Assembly (NCBI RefSeq): GCF_000745235.1
Contig: NZ_JQNL01000001.1
Coordinates: forward strand, 1,488,001-1,552,000
Source of the DNA: Luteibacter mycovicinus
GTDB taxonomy: Bacteria > Pseudomonadota > Gammaproteobacteria > Xanthomonadales > Rhodanobacteraceae
Length of the DNA stretch: 64,000 bases
Direction of reading: 5' to 3'
The notes below the pieces were generated by a model that worked only from the letters and a program-made list of their open reading frames with translations, ran no database searches and was not told the origin of the DNA. Both the position numbers and the translations under genes were made by a program. This document shows positions 29,024-38,440 of the stretch, in pieces; within the stretch, counting starts at the first letter, position 1; each line of letters starts with the position of its first letter.

Positions 29024-31627
29024 TCAGCGCCCGAGCACGTCAACGAAGCCGCGCTTCAGCGCTTCGTCGATGGGCGTGGCGTTGACGCTTTCAGGGAGCG
29101 CGATGAATCGTGCCTCGAAGGCGCGCACGCCGTCCATGAAACGGTCGCCCCGGCCTGCGTCGCCCCCCTGATCGACGGCGTAGGCGAGTACGCGCGCCGC
29201 CTGCCCCGCGAGGTCGACCTCGTCGGGAAGCGCGGAGATATCGCCCCAGACCTGCTTGAGATAAAGCACGGCCTCTTCCGCGCGCCGCATGCGATGCAGC
29301 AGTCCTGGTGGCGGCGTGTGCTCGGGCAGGAAACGCGCGACGATATCGTGAGCCTCGTCCATGCTCACCGGACCGAGATCGACGCGAATGCACAGCCATG
29401 CGGTATCGAACAACCATGTACCGGGCTTCGGCTCCGCGCTATAAGGCAGTGCCTCGCCGTTGACCTCGACGCTCTCAGGAATTCCGGCGTCGAGGAACTG
29501 GACGATGTAGGAGCGCATCGCGTGCTTGCCATCGAAGGTTCCCTCACTGCGGTCGATGTGCACTCGATGGGCACGGTCGCCCCGTCGGCTGCGCACGCGG
29601 ATGCGGGAGCATTCACCTCGCTGATAGCCCTGGCTCTCGCCGTCGTCGTCGTAGAGTTCCGTCGAGCCTTCGTCGCCCGGAAAGACCTGAAGAATGAGTT
29701 CGTCGGGGACGTTGGCCAGATCCCGCATGCCTTCCGGATAAAGCGGGACCACGCTGCCCGGGCGCACGAAGATGGGTATCTCCTCGAGCGTGTAAGAGCG
29801 TTCCAGCACCCGCCCTCCTTCGAACGACTCGGCGCCATCGCGGCTGTACCACAGACCGGGCGGCAGCCAGACCGGGAACGACGCCGTACCGTCCGCACCG
29901 ACCGGCACGGTCACCGGGGCGACCAGAAGATCGTTACCGAACATGTACTGCGACGGATACGCGTAGGCTTCGTCGCATTCGGGCCAGTGGTAGTACATCG
30001 GCCGCACGATGGACAGGCCCGTATCGTAAGCGTGTCGCGCGGCAGCGTAGATATACGGCGCGAGCTGATAACGCAGGCGGATCGCCGCGAAGATCGCGTC
30101 CCCGTAAGGTGGCCCGAAATGCCAGGGCTCCTTGTGCAGACTGGCTTCCTTTGCGGAGTGCGTCCGCAACACAGGGCTGAAGACGCCCAGCTGCATCCAG
30201 CGCGCGTACAACTCCGGCTCCAGATGCCGCTCCGGTCGCGGGATGTGTTTGTGGAAGGTATGCCCGCCGATGTCGTGGCTCCAGTAGCCATACAACACGT
30301 TGGACGCCATCGCGGTGAAGTGCGGCTGGTAGGCCAGCGACGTCCACGAGATCACGCTGTCGCCGGAAAAACCGATCGGATAGCGATGGTTACCGAGCCC
30401 GCCCCAGCGGTGATAGATCAGGCCGCGACGATCGCCCTGACGCTGCATCTCGGTGAAGAACGCATGGTTGAGCCACCACGTGTTCGACAGACCCGGATGC
30501 GCCTTCGACTCCGGCCACTGCTGCCAGTCGAGCCACCAGAAGTCGACGCCCTCGCGCTCCAGCGGGCCCAGCACGGTATCGAACAAGGCGCGCATGTAGG
30601 TGCGGGAGGTGCCCTCGAACGGGATGGGCGCCCGGGTCGAGGTATCCCAGGACAGAGCCTTGGCCATCGCCTCGTATTTTTCTTCGTGCGGCAGCACGCC
30701 CGAAGCCGGATGCAGGTTGAGCGTTATGCGGAGCTTCTGTCCACGCGCCCAGCGCATGAAAGCCGCCGGATCGGGAAACAGACTGCGATTGAAGGTATAG
30801 CCGGTCCAGCCCGACGGCTCACCGAAAACGTCCTTGTGTTCGTGACCGGGACGCAGTGACAGCCCCGGGGTCGTATGCCAGTCCATGTCTAGCACGAGCA
30901 CGTCGAGCGGGATGCGCTCCTTCACGAAGCGGGCGCCGAGAATGCGCAGTTCCTGATCGGAATAATTCCAGTAGCGCGACCACCAGTAGCCGAAGACGAA
31001 CCGCGGTGGAATCGGTTGCGGCCCGGCGATGGCGGCAAAATCGGCCAGGGCCGCCGGGTAGTCGTGCCCGTAGCCGAAGAAGTAGAGGTCCTGGCGGTCG
31101 CCGCACGGACGCCCGGTCACCCAGCCCTCGTCATCGATGCCGAAACCGTCGGTATCGTCGACCACATGCCAGCCGTCGCGCGCGATCAGCCCTTCTTCCA
31201 GCGGCAGCTTGCTGCCGTCCTGCCAGGTGTCGCCGTCGTAGCGGTCGAGTGTACGGAAGGTTCCGCCGAGGTTGGCCTGCTGGACATCGCCGGGACGCCA
31301 TTCGACCTCGTCGCCCGGTTTACGCCGGACGCGGATCCGGAGGTTGCCGGGGACGAAGCGGCCGCTGTCTTTCTCGTAATGCAGCTGCAGCCGGTCCGTT
31401 TCGATCTGGATGGCCACGTCGTCTTCGACGATCTGGAACGGCGGCGCGTCGAGCGCGCGGTGGACGACCACCTGGGTCCGTCCATCGCGAAACCGGCGGT
31501 CGGCACTCCATTCCATACGGATCAGGCGCGGCGTGAGGACCGTAAAGCGGACCTCGCCACGCTCGATGATGGCCTCGGGACGCGCCGCGGCGCCGCCCTC
31601 GGGTCGGCTGTCTGACTTCGCTTCCAT
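29024..31627 (-). CDS. Glycoside hydrolase family 31 protein
   Basis: The 867-residue protein belongs to GH31 (alpha-glucosidase, alpha-xylosidase and transglucosylase family). An N-terminal beta domain is followed by the (beta/alpha)8 barrel with the nucleophile region FWWLDWQQW (Asp367) and, further on, the region GFSGDSVISW and GYWSHDIGGH; then come the C-terminal beta domains. No signal peptide is visible, so it is probably cytoplasmic. The WLDWQQ form of the nucleophile motif differs from classical maltase WIDMNE, so the substrate is unclear. It is the first gene of the osmF operon. An upstream GTG (31639) is a possible alternative start. Confidence 0.9.
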   Translation of the reverse strand: MEAKSDSRPEGGAAARPEAIIERGEVRFTVLTPRLIRMEWSADRRFRDGRTQVVVHRALDAPPFQIVEDDVAIQIETDRLQLHYEKDSGRFVPGNLRIRVRRKPGDEVEWRPGDVQQANLGGTFRTLDRYDGDTWQDGSKLPLEEGLIARDGWHVVDDTDGFGIDDEGWVTGRPCGDRQDLYFFGYGHDYPAALADFAAIAGPQPIPPRFVFGYWWSRYWNYSDQELRILGARFVKERIPLDVLVLDMDWHTTPGLSLRPGHEHKDVFGEPSGWTGYTFNRSLFPDPAAFMRWARGQKLRITLNLHPASGVLPHEEKYEAMAKALSWDTSTRAPIPFEGTSRTYMRALFDTVLGPLEREGVDFWWLDWQQWPESKAHPGLSNTWWLNHAFFTEMQRQGDRRGLIYHRWGGLGNHRYPIGFSGDSVISWTSLAYQPHFTAMASNVLYGYWSHDIGGHTFHKHIPRPERHLEPELYARWMQLGVFSPVLRTHSAKEASLHKEPWHFGPPYGDAIFAAIRLRYQLAPYIYAAARHAYDTGLSIVRPMYYHWPECDEAYAYPSQYMFGNDLLVAPVTVPVGADGTASFPVWLPPGLWYSRDGAESFEGGRVLERSYTLEEIPIFVRPGSVVPLYPEGMRDLANVPDELILQVFPGDEGSTELYDDDGESQGYQRGECSRIRVRSRRGDRAHRVHIDRSEGTFDGKHAMRSYIVQFLDAGIPESVEVNGEALPYSAEPKPGTWLFDTAWLCIRVDLGPVSMDEAHDIVARFLPEHTPPPGLLHRMRRAEEAVLYLKQVWGDISALPDEVDLAGQAARVLAYAVDQGGDAGRGDRFMDGVRAFEARFIALPESVNATPIDEALKRGFVDVLGR

Positions 31628-31782
31628 GGGTGGGTGCACCCCTTGTCGAACCGGAGGTGGACCATTATGACGCGTCGCGGCATGGAACCGGTGAAAGCAT
31701 GCGATTGACGGCGCCTTGCCGCTTCGTGCACTTACGCCAAGGCACCTTCTGGGCTCATCGAACTCAACGGGAGGAAACAACC

Positions 31783-32037
31783 ATGAATGAAGACCAGATC
31801 CGCGGCGCCGCCAATACCGTCGGTGGACGCGTGCAGCGCGCCGCCGGTGCCCTCGTCGGCGATCACTCGCTCGAAGGCGAAGGCGCGATCCGCGAGACCG
31901 CCGGACGCGTGCAGGCAGCCGCCGGCGATGCCGTCGACAGCGTCCGCGACGTGGTCGCCCATCGTCCGCTCGGTGCGATCCTGAGTGGCTTCGGCGTCGG
32001 TATCCTCGTCGGCATGCTGCTGGCTCGTCGCGACTGA
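31783..32037 (+). CDS. CsbD-like stress protein with C-terminal membrane tail
   Basis: The 84-residue protein starts MNEDQIRGAANTVGGRVQ, typical of CsbD-domain stress proteins, and repeats a related unit (EGEGAIRETAGRVQAAAGD). The last 25 residues (RPLGAILSGFGVGILVGM...RRD) are a glycine-zipper membrane segment ending in arginines, the pattern of ElaB/YqjD/DUF883 ribosome-associated tail anchors. A strong GGGAGG ribosome binding site precedes it. Such proteins are usually stress or stationary-phase induced. It stands alone, convergent with a GGDEF gene. Confidence 0.8.
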   Translation: MNEDQIRGAANTVGGRVQRAAGALVGDHSLEGEGAIRETAGRVQAAAGDAVDSVRDVVAHRPLGAILSGFGVGILVGMLLARRD

Positions 32038-32044
32038 GTCGGCT

Positions 32045-33271
32045 TCACGCCACTTCGCAGCGATTGCGTCCCAGACGTTTCGCTGCATAAAGCGCGCGAT
32101 CGGCCCGGTCGAATGCCCTTGCAGGGGTATCTTCCGGGCCGAATTGCGTGATGCCGCCCGACATGGTGACCGTCACGGGCTTGCCGCTCGCATGGAACGC
32201 CAGCCGCGCCACCATGGCGCACAGGCCCTCGGCTTTCAGTCTCGCCTGCTCCGGCGACGCGCCGCCGAACACGACGACGAACTCTTCCCCGCCGTAGCGC
32301 GCGACGAAAGCGTCGTCCGGTAACTCACGCGTAAATGTCTGACCGACGATACGCAGGACGGCATCGCCTGCCGCGTGGCCGAAGCTGTCGTTGATCGTCT
32401 TGAAGTGGTCGATGTCGAAGGCGGCCACGCATACGGCGCGAGCCGTGTTCCGCACATCCTGCTCGATGCCTTCCATGTGCCGCTCGTAAGCCAGCCGGTT
32501 GGGCAGGCCCGTGAGTGGGTCGGTGACGGCCAGCACGTGCTCGCGTCGGAGAGAATCCTGCAGCGAGGTGGTCTGTGTCTCCAGTTCGGCCACGCGGTCG
32601 CGCATGCGCTCGGCACGGTCACGATAGGCGGCCGTGCGGGCGTCCTCCCGCTCCCGGTATTCCCTGAAGTGGCTGTCGATCAGGGACAGGCGGGAGTTGA
32701 CCTCCGCCTGCAAGGTGCCCAGATCGGTGGCGGCGAGCGTGCTTTCGCCGAGCGCCTTCATCTCCTCGCGCACGGTGGCATCCAGCTGCCGGCTGCCGTC
32801 GGTGGCGTCGCCGTGGTCGAGCTCCGCCGCAAGATATCGCGTCATGTCACCCAGGCGCGCGCTCACCGCGGCAAGCAGGTCCTGCAGGCGGGCGATGTCC
32901 GCGCGCAGCGACTCGACCATGTCGTCGGCAACGGGCGCATCCGCCAATGCTTCCGTAGCGACGAGCGTCGCCACCGGGGCGTCATCGTTGACGGCGGGCG
33001 GCAGGCGATCCAAGCCGGCCACCGCTTCGGTCAGCGAGTCCAGCAAGGCGTCCAGCACGGCCGGATTCGGTGAGTCGCGCAGAGCCTCGTTGAGCCGGTC
33101 GAGCAGACGGTCGACATCCGTGCCCTGCCCCCGCGCCAGCGCGGTCAGACGGACGGCGAGCCGGCGCAGGCCTTCTTCGAGATCGCGGAAATCGCGCTCG
33201 TCGCGCTCCATCCGCTCCAGCGCGAGATGGTATTTGCGCTCCCAGATGTCCTGCTCCACCCCGGTCCCCAT
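32045..33271 (-). CDS. Diguanylate cyclase (GGDEF) with N-terminal coiled coil
   Basis: The 408-residue soluble protein should make cyclic di-GMP. The N-terminal 240 residues are charged and helical with coiled-coil stretches (for example DRAERMRDRVAELETQTTSL) and match no sensor domain that I recognise. The GGDEF domain begins VTDPLTGLPNR, has FDIDHFKTINDSFGH and an intact GGEEF at 327-331. The RxxD inhibitory site is missing (PDDA at that place), so product inhibition is not expected. Seven nucleotides separate its stop from the convergent CsbD-like gene. Confidence 0.93.
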   Translation of the reverse strand: MGTGVEQDIWERKYHLALERMERDERDFRDLEEGLRRLAVRLTALARGQGTDVDRLLDRLNEALRDSPNPAVLDALLDSLTEAVAGLDRLPPAVNDDAPVATLVATEALADAPVADDMVESLRADIARLQDLLAAVSARLGDMTRYLAAELDHGDATDGSRQLDATVREEMKALGESTLAATDLGTLQAEVNSRLSLIDSHFREYREREDARTAAYRDRAERMRDRVAELETQTTSLQDSLRREHVLAVTDPLTGLPNRLAYERHMEGIEQDVRNTARAVCVAAFDIDHFKTINDSFGHAAGDAVLRIVGQTFTRELPDDAFVARYGGEEFVVVFGGASPEQARLKAEGLCAMVARLAFHASGKPVTVTMSGGITQFGPEDTPARAFDRADRALYAAKRLGRNRCEVA

Positions 33272-33389
33272 GGTCTGGCTTACGCCCCTGTTGGCATCGT
33301 ACCGGCGAAACGGCGCCGGTCATGGGAAGCATAACGGCCGGTGACCGCCTTTCTTGACGGTCCGGCTCCGACGGCCCTGCTCCGACCGC

Positions 33390-33590
33390 TCAGCCCCGGA
33401 CGGGGCGCAGCATCCGGCAGATACCCACGATCGGCCGGCGTGGACCGCAGGGGTCGGTGCTGGCGGGGTCGCCGGCACGATGCGCCGCGAGGCTGTCGAA
33501 CGAGGGGCGTCCCGCACCGCCGGCGCAGCCACAGGCCACGGCGAGCAGAAACCCCGCGCCGATGGCGATCGCACTCGTCTTGATTCGCAT
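33390..33590 (-). CDS. Small putative lipoprotein
   Basis: A 66-codon ORF starts at an ATG with a GGGGGAG site 6 nt upstream. The product MRIKTSAIAIGAGFLLAVAC has a basic start, a hydrophobic core and cysteines at 20 and 22, resembling a weak lipobox, followed by a short Pro/Arg/Cys-containing tail. I do not recognise the family. It could be a secreted or lipid-anchored small protein. It is divergent from dusB. The reading frame continues upstream, but that part lacks a signal. Confidence 0.5.
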   Translation of the reverse strand: MRIKTSAIAIGAGFLLAVACGCAGGAGRPSFDSLAAHRAGDPASTDPCGPRRPIVGICRMLRPVRG

Positions 33591-33741
33591 GACTGCTCCC
33601 CCGTCGTCACCTCCGACGTTAGGCCGTCTGGCGCGACGGAACAATAGTCCGAACGGTCGCCGGGCGATCCTTGCCGAAGATGCCCAGATGGCCCGCGGGC
33701 GTGAAAACCGCAGGACGCGACGGTTTGCTAAAATCGCCGGC

Positions 33742-34728
33742 ATGCGCATCGGCCCCTACTCCATCGCGCCCGGCGTGGTGCTCGCGCCCATGGCCGGCGT
33801 GACCGACAAACCGTTCCGTCTCCTGTGCAAGCGCATGGGGGCCGGCCTCGCCGTGTCCGAGATGACCGCCTCCGACCCGCGCCTCTGGAACACCACCAAG
33901 TCGCTCCGCCGCATGGACCACGACGGCGAACCCGAGCCGGTCAGTGTTCAGATCGCGGGCTACGACCCGGGCATGCTCGCCGAGGCCGCGAAGTACAACG
34001 CCGACAACGGCGCCCAGATCGTCGATATCAATATGGGCTGTCCGGCGAAGAAGGTCTGCAACGTCTGGGCCGGCTCCGCCCTGCTCCAGGACGAACCGCT
34101 CGTCGCGCGCATCCTCCAGGCCGTCGTGAAGGCCGTGGACGTCCCGGTCACGCTGAAGATCCGCACCGGCTGGGACCGTGAGCACCGCAACGCGCTGACC
34201 ATCGCGAGGATCGCCGAAGACGCGGGCATCGCGGCGCTCGCGGTGCACGGGCGCACCCGCGCGGACAAGTACGAAGGCGACGCCGAGTACGCCACTATCG
34301 CCGCCGTGAAGGCGAGCGTGCGCATTCCGGTGATGGCCAACGGCGATGTGGTGACGCCGGAAAAGGCACGCGACGTACTCGCGGCCACGGGCGCCGACGC
34401 GATCATGGTAGGACGCGGCGCGCAGGGCCGCCCGTGGATCTTCCGCGAGATCGCTCACCACCTCGAAACCGGCGGCTTCCTCGCGGAGCCGACGCCCACC
34501 GAGGTGCGCGACATCCTCTCCGGGCATCTCGAACAGCTGTACGCCTTCTACGGCGAGAAGATGGGCGTGCGTATCGCGCGCAAGCACCTGGGCTGGTATG
34601 CGAAGGACCGGCCGGAAAATGCGGCCTTCCGCCACGTCGTCAATCAGGCCGAAGACGCCGCCACGCAGCTCCGCCTTACACGCGAGTATTTCGATACGCT
34701 GGCGGCTGGGGTTTCGCTCGCCGCCTGA
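33742..34728 (+). CDS. dusB: tRNA-dihydrouridine synthase DusB
   Basis: DusB is an FMN enzyme that reduces uridine to dihydrouridine in the tRNA D loop. The 328-residue product starts MRIGPYSIAPGVVLAPMAGV and shows the family motifs VSVQIAGYDP, DINMGCPAKKVCN (catalytic Cys in the CPAKKV region), TLKIRTGWD, AVHGRTRADKYEG and ANGDVVTPE with the FMN phosphate site MVGRGAQGRPW. A TAAAAT -10-like sequence lies only about 9 nt before the ATG, suggesting a very short leader. In many relatives fis follows dusB; here dctA follows on the opposite strand. Confidence 0.95.
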   Translation: MRIGPYSIAPGVVLAPMAGVTDKPFRLLCKRMGAGLAVSEMTASDPRLWNTTKSLRRMDHDGEPEPVSVQIAGYDPGMLAEAAKYNADNGAQIVDINMGCPAKKVCNVWAGSALLQDEPLVARILQAVVKAVDVPVTLKIRTGWDREHRNALTIARIAEDAGIAALAVHGRTRADKYEGDAEYATIAAVKASVRIPVMANGDVVTPEKARDVLAATGADAIMVGRGAQGRPWIFREIAHHLETGGFLAEPTPTEVRDILSGHLEQLYAFYGEKMGVRIARKHLGWYAKDRPENAAFRHVVNQAEDAATQLRLTREYFDTLAAGVSLAA

Positions 34729-34822
34729 GGTCCAGGGTTCCAACCTGCCCACGGCCTCAGCCGAGCAACACGACGGAGGCGGCGGATGCCGCCAGACCAC
34801 GTGTCGCGAAGCGGCTACCCGA

Positions 34823-36115
34823 TTACGCCGCCTTCAGCACCGCCTGCAGCTTCGACCGGTCGAGCTCCTTCTCCCACGCACACACGACAATCGCAGCCAC
34901 CCCATTGCCGACGAGGTTGGTCATCGCCAGCCCCGTGCCGAGGAACCGGTGAATGCCAAGGATCAACACCATGCCAGCAACCGGCACGACCGGCACGACG
35001 CTCAGCGTGGATGCCAGCATCACCAGCGCGGCTCCTGCGACGCCGCTCGCGCCCTTCGACGTCAGCATGCCCACGATCGCCACCGTGATCTGTTGCTGGA
35101 TGGTGAGCTCGATGTTCAGTGCCTGCGCGATGAACAGGATCGCCATCGTCAGGTAGATGTTGGTGCCGTCGAGGTTGAACGAATAGCCCGTCGGCACGAC
35201 CAGACCCACGGTTTCCTTCGGGCAGCCGAGGTCTTCCATCTTGCGCATCAGCGGCGCCAGCACCACTTCCGACGAGCTCGTGCCCAGAACGATGAGCAGC
35301 TCGTCGCGGATGTACGCGCAGAAACGAATGATGCTGAAGCCCGCGATCCGCGCGACGAGCCCCAGCACCAGCACGACGAAGATCACGCAGACCAGATAGA
35401 AGCTTCCGATCAGCTCCATGAGTGGGACCAGCGAGACGACGCCGTACTTGCCGATGGTGAAAGCCATCGCGCCGAACGCACCGATCGACGACACCGCGGT
35501 GATGTAATGCACGATCTTGAAGAACACCTGCGCACCCGCCTCGATCACGTCGTACACCGGCTTGCCGCGCTCACCGATCGCCGCCAGCGCGCAGCCGAAC
35601 AGCACCGAGATCAACAGGATCGAGAGCACATCGCCCTTCGCGAACGCGTTGACGAAGGTCGTCGGAATGATCGACAGCAGAAAGTCGACCGACTCGATGT
35701 TGTGACCCTGCGCGACGTAGTTGCCGACCTCTGAAGCCTTCAGCGTGGAGGGATCGACGTTGAAGCTGCTGCCGGGATGAAACACATGGCCCGCGACGAG
35801 GCCGAAAAACAGGGCGACCGTCGAGATCATCTCGAAATAGAGCAACGCCTTGCCGCCGACACGACCCACCTTGCGCATGTCGCGCATGCCGGCGATGCCC
35901 GTGACCACCGTGCAGAAGATGATCGGACCGATCACCATCTTGATCAGGGCGATGAAGCCGTCGCCCAGCGGCTTCATCTTCTGCGCGTACTCCGGGGAAA
36001 GGTAACCGAGCGCCACGCCGATCACGACCGCGATGAGGACCTGTATGTACAGCTGCCGGTAGAAAGGCTTGCGCGGCTTCGGTGGCGGGAGGGTCGTTGC
36101 GGTGCTCTCGGACAT
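34823..36115 (-). CDS. dctA: DctA-type dicarboxylate:cation symporter
   Basis: The 430-residue inner-membrane carrier belongs to the DAACS family (DctA/GltP). It starts with [20 protein letters not shown] and has about eight membrane segments, the hairpin motif [18 protein letters not shown] and the unwound-helix motifs [16 protein letters not shown] and [15 protein letters not shown]. DctA proteins take up C4-dicarboxylates such as malate, fumarate and succinate. Here it ends the galD-galB-galC-ligI operon (18 nt after ligI), which suggests uptake of a carboxylated pathway substrate. Confidence 0.93.
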   Translation of the reverse strand: MSESTATTLPPPKPRKPFYRQLYIQVLIAVVIGVALGYLSPEYAQKMKPLGDGFIALIKMVIGPIIFCTVVTGIAGMRDMRKVGRVGGKALLYFEMISTVALFFGLVAGHVFHPGSSFNVDPSTLKASEVGNYVAQGHNIESVDFLLSIIPTTFVNAFAKGDVLSILLISVLFGCALAAIGERGKPVYDVIEAGAQVFFKIVHYITAVSSIGAFGAMAFTIGKYGVVSLVPLMELIGSFYLVCVIFVVLVLGLVARIAGFSIIRFCAYIRDELLIVLGTSSSEVVLAPLMRKMEDLGCPKETVGLVVPTGYSFNLDGTNIYLTMAILFIAQALNIELTIQQQITVAIVGMLTSKGASGVAGAALVMLASTLSVVPVVPVAGMVLILGIHRFLGTGLAMTNLVGNGVAAIVVCAWEKELDRSKLQAVLKAA

Positions 36116-36133
36116 GGAGTTCTCGGCGTTCGA

Positions 36134-37015
36134 TCAGGCGAAGTCGTACAGGCGCGCAGGATTGTCGATGAGCAACCGCTTGCGCAGGTCTTCATCCGGG
36201 CAGAAACGGAACATCAGGTCGACCAGACCGCCATCATTGGGCATGTCTTTGGAGATGTTCGGATGCGGGAAGTCCGTACCCCACAGCACGCGGTCCGGTG
36301 CCGTTTCGATCAGCGTGCTGGCGAACGGGATGGCGTCGTCGAACGGCTTTTTGCCGACGGAGACGCGCTCGGCACCGCAGACCTTCACCCACGCCAGCGG
36401 ATTGTCGCGCATCAGCTCGACCAGCAGGCGGAACGGTTCCTGCTCAACGCCTCTGGCGGCCTGCACGCGGCCCATGTGGTCGATGACGAATGGAATACGG
36501 ATCTTCGACAGGGTGTCCTGGAGCTCGACGATGTCGTTCGCGTCCAGGTGCAGCACCACGTGCCAGCCCATCTCCGCGACGCGGTCGAGGACCCGCCAGA
36601 ACACCTTCATGTCCGGGCGGCCGCCGAGATGCTGGACGAAGTTGAAGCGCACGCCGCGCACGCCGCCGTCGTTAAGCGCCACCAGACCCTTCTCGTCGAT
36701 GCCGTCATCGACGATGGCGACGCCACGATAACGACCCTCGCCGCGCGCGATGGCGTCGAGCATCGCGGTATTGTCGGTGCCGTGGCAGCTGGCCTGGACG
36801 ATGACGCCACGGTCGAAACCGAGAAAGTCATGCAGTGCGACCAGGTGTTCGTACGGTGCGTCGGGTGGGGTGTAGCTGCGGTCCGCGGCGTACGGAAAAC
36901 GATTCGCCGGACCGAAGACGTGGCAGTGCGCGTCGCAGGACCCCGCAGGGAGCGCCTGCGCAGGTCGGGTCGGGTTCGGATCGGGGGGAAGGCAGGATTT
37001 CAGGGGATCATTCAT
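36134..37015 (-). CDS. ligI: 2-pyrone-4,6-dicarboxylate hydrolase LigI
   Basis: LigI, an amidohydrolase-superfamily lactonase, opens 2-pyrone-4,6-dicarboxylate to 4-oxalomesaconate. The 293-residue product shows the family's metal-site opening SCDAHCHVFGP, then VIVQASCHGTDNTAML, VALNDGGVRGVRFNFV, HLDANDI and the end motif RVLWGTDFPHPNI. The start ATG overlaps the galC coding end by 8 nt; further codons upstream are open but lie inside galC. LigI works without a bound catalytic metal in the studied Sphingobium enzyme. Confidence 0.9.
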   Translation of the reverse strand: MNDPLKSCLPPDPNPTRPAQALPAGSCDAHCHVFGPANRFPYAADRSYTPPDAPYEHLVALHDFLGFDRGVIVQASCHGTDNTAMLDAIARGEGRYRGVAIVDDGIDEKGLVALNDGGVRGVRFNFVQHLGGRPDMKVFWRVLDRVAEMGWHVVLHLDANDIVELQDTLSKIRIPFVIDHMGRVQAARGVEQEPFRLLVELMRDNPLAWVKVCGAERVSVGKKPFDDAIPFASTLIETAPDRVLWGTDFPHPNISKDMPNDGGLVDLMFRFCPDEDLRKRLLIDNPARLYDFA

Positions 37016-37700
37016 TCGGGAGATCGTCCACATAGCGCAGACCGGCTTCGGCCAGTTTCGGTCGCATGTCATAGATGTCCAGCCCGAGTTCGCCGGCGGC
37101 GAGACGCTCGCGCTTCGATGCTTCGTTCATCACGCGCTTGCGCGAGGCCGCGATGGCTTTCTCCACCGTCGCATGGGTGACGACGACGACACCATCGTCG
37201 TCGGCGACGATCGCGTCACCGGGGCTGACCAGCTGACCGCCGATGACCACCGGCACGTTGACCGAGCCGAGCGTGGCCTTGACCGTGCCGCGCGCATGCA
37301 CGGCGCGCGCCCAGACGGGGAAACCCATGCGACGCAGCTCGGCACTGTCGCGCACACCGGCGTCGATGACCAGGCCGGCGACCCCACGCGCCTGCAGCGA
37401 CGTGGCGAGCAGGTCGCCGAACATGCCATCGGTGTTCCCGGTCGTGCAGGCGACGACGAGGATGTCGCCAGGGCGACACTGCTCCACCGCCACGTGCAGC
37501 ATCCAGTTGTCGCCAGGCTGTGCGAGCACGGTGACCGCGGAGCCGGCGATGGACGCGTCGCGCTGGATCGGCGCGATGGGTGGCTGAAACAGACCGATAC
37601 GACCCTGCGCTTCGTGCACGGTGGCCACGCCCATCGAAGCGAGCGATTCGGCCTGCTCCTTCGTGATCGACGGGCGATTGCGGACGACGATACCGATCAT
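37008..37700 (-). CDS. galC: 4-carboxy-4-hydroxy-2-oxoadipate aldolase (GalC/LigK)
   Basis: GalC/LigK cleaves 4-carboxy-4-hydroxy-2-oxoadipate to pyruvate and oxaloacetate and often decarboxylates oxaloacetate. The 230-residue RraA-fold product has VATVHEAQGRIGL, GDNWMLHVAVEQCRPGDILVV, the metal/substrate motif GDLLATSLQARGVAGLVIDAGVRD (first residues GDLLATS) and DAIVADDDGVVVV. Its ATG overlaps the galB stop (ATGA). The closely related RraA and methyltransferase-like proteins lack the surrounding pathway; the context settles the call. Confidence 0.92.
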   Translation of the reverse strand: MIGIVVRNRPSITKEQAESLASMGVATVHEAQGRIGLFQPPIAPIQRDASIAGSAVTVLAQPGDNWMLHVAVEQCRPGDILVVACTTGNTDGMFGDLLATSLQARGVAGLVIDAGVRDSAELRRMGFPVWARAVHARGTVKATLGSVNVPVVIGGQLVSPGDAIVADDDGVVVVTHATVEKAIAASRKRVMNEASKRERLAAGELGLDIYDMRPKLAEAGLRYVDDLPNE

Positions 37701-38422
37701 GCCAGGGTCCCTTGCGTGACGTGCGGGAATACGCGCTGGAACGCTTCGGCGTAGGTGATCTTGAACTCCGAATTACGCGACGCCTGGGCACCGCGCTGCA
37801 GACCGACGCGGGTGTAGTACTCCCACAGATGCTCTTGCGCGCGCATCGTTTCGAACGCGGCCTTTTTCTTTTCCCACACCGGGGTGATGTCCAGGAACAG
37901 CTCGGGCTTCCACTCGCACTGTTCCGGCTGATGCGGCTCGAAGAGAAACACGGGCGGCGCGCCGATCACCGGCACCTGCGGCTCATGGCCGTGGGCCTGC
38001 GCGACGACGCGCGCCTCCTGCGCCATGTGGGTTGCCAGCGGGTGGTCAAAGTTATACGGATCTTTCAGCGAGTGGCTGAGCACGAAGGACGGACGCAGTT
38101 CGCGGTAAACCTTGGCCAGATGGAACACGACGTCGAGATCGGCGCGCATCGGGTAGTCGCCGATGTCCATGAACTCGACGCTGGCACCGAGTATATCGGC
38201 CGCTTCCTGTGCTTCCGCGCGACGGTCGGTCTTTACCTTCTCCATCGTCATACCGGCCTGCCGCCACAGCTTGGCGGACTCGCCGCGCTCGCCGAAGGAC
38301 AGGCAGACGATATGCACTTTCCACCCCTGTGCGGCGTGCAGCGCGATGGCGCCGCCGGCGCGCCAGACGAAGTCGGCGGAGTGGGCACTGACGATGAGAG
38401 CGGTCTTCTGGTCGGACATCAT
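37697..38422 (-). CDS. galB: 4-oxalomesaconate hydratase GalB
   Basis: GalB hydrates 4-oxalomesaconate to 4-carboxy-4-hydroxy-2-oxoadipate. The 241-residue product is a PIG-L/LmbE-fold zinc protein with ALIVSAHSADFVWRAGGAIA (zinc motif AHxxD), LSFGERGESAKLW and HSLKDPYNFDHPLAT. This is the fold and N-terminal motif of the Pseudomonas putida gallate-pathway GalB rather than the unrelated LigJ hydratase. Two adjacent ATG codons (38422, 38419) are both possible. It overlaps galC by 4 nt and follows galD by 18 nt. Confidence 0.9.
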   Translation of the reverse strand: MMSDQKTALIVSAHSADFVWRAGGAIALHAAQGWKVHIVCLSFGERGESAKLWRQAGMTMEKVKTDRRAEAQEAADILGASVEFMDIGDYPMRADLDVVFHLAKVYRELRPSFVLSHSLKDPYNFDHPLATHMAQEARVVAQAHGHEPQVPVIGAPPVFLFEPHQPEQCEWKPELFLDITPVWEKKKAAFETMRAQEHLWEYYTRVGLQRGAQASRNSEFKITYAEAFQRVFPHVTQGTLA

Positions 38423-38440
38423 GGACTCCAGGGGGAAGGA

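Noticed and set aside
34598..35734. Plus-strand 378-codon frame opposite dctA
   Set aside because: Shadow of dctA, extremely rich in H, R and D, with no motif or start signal.
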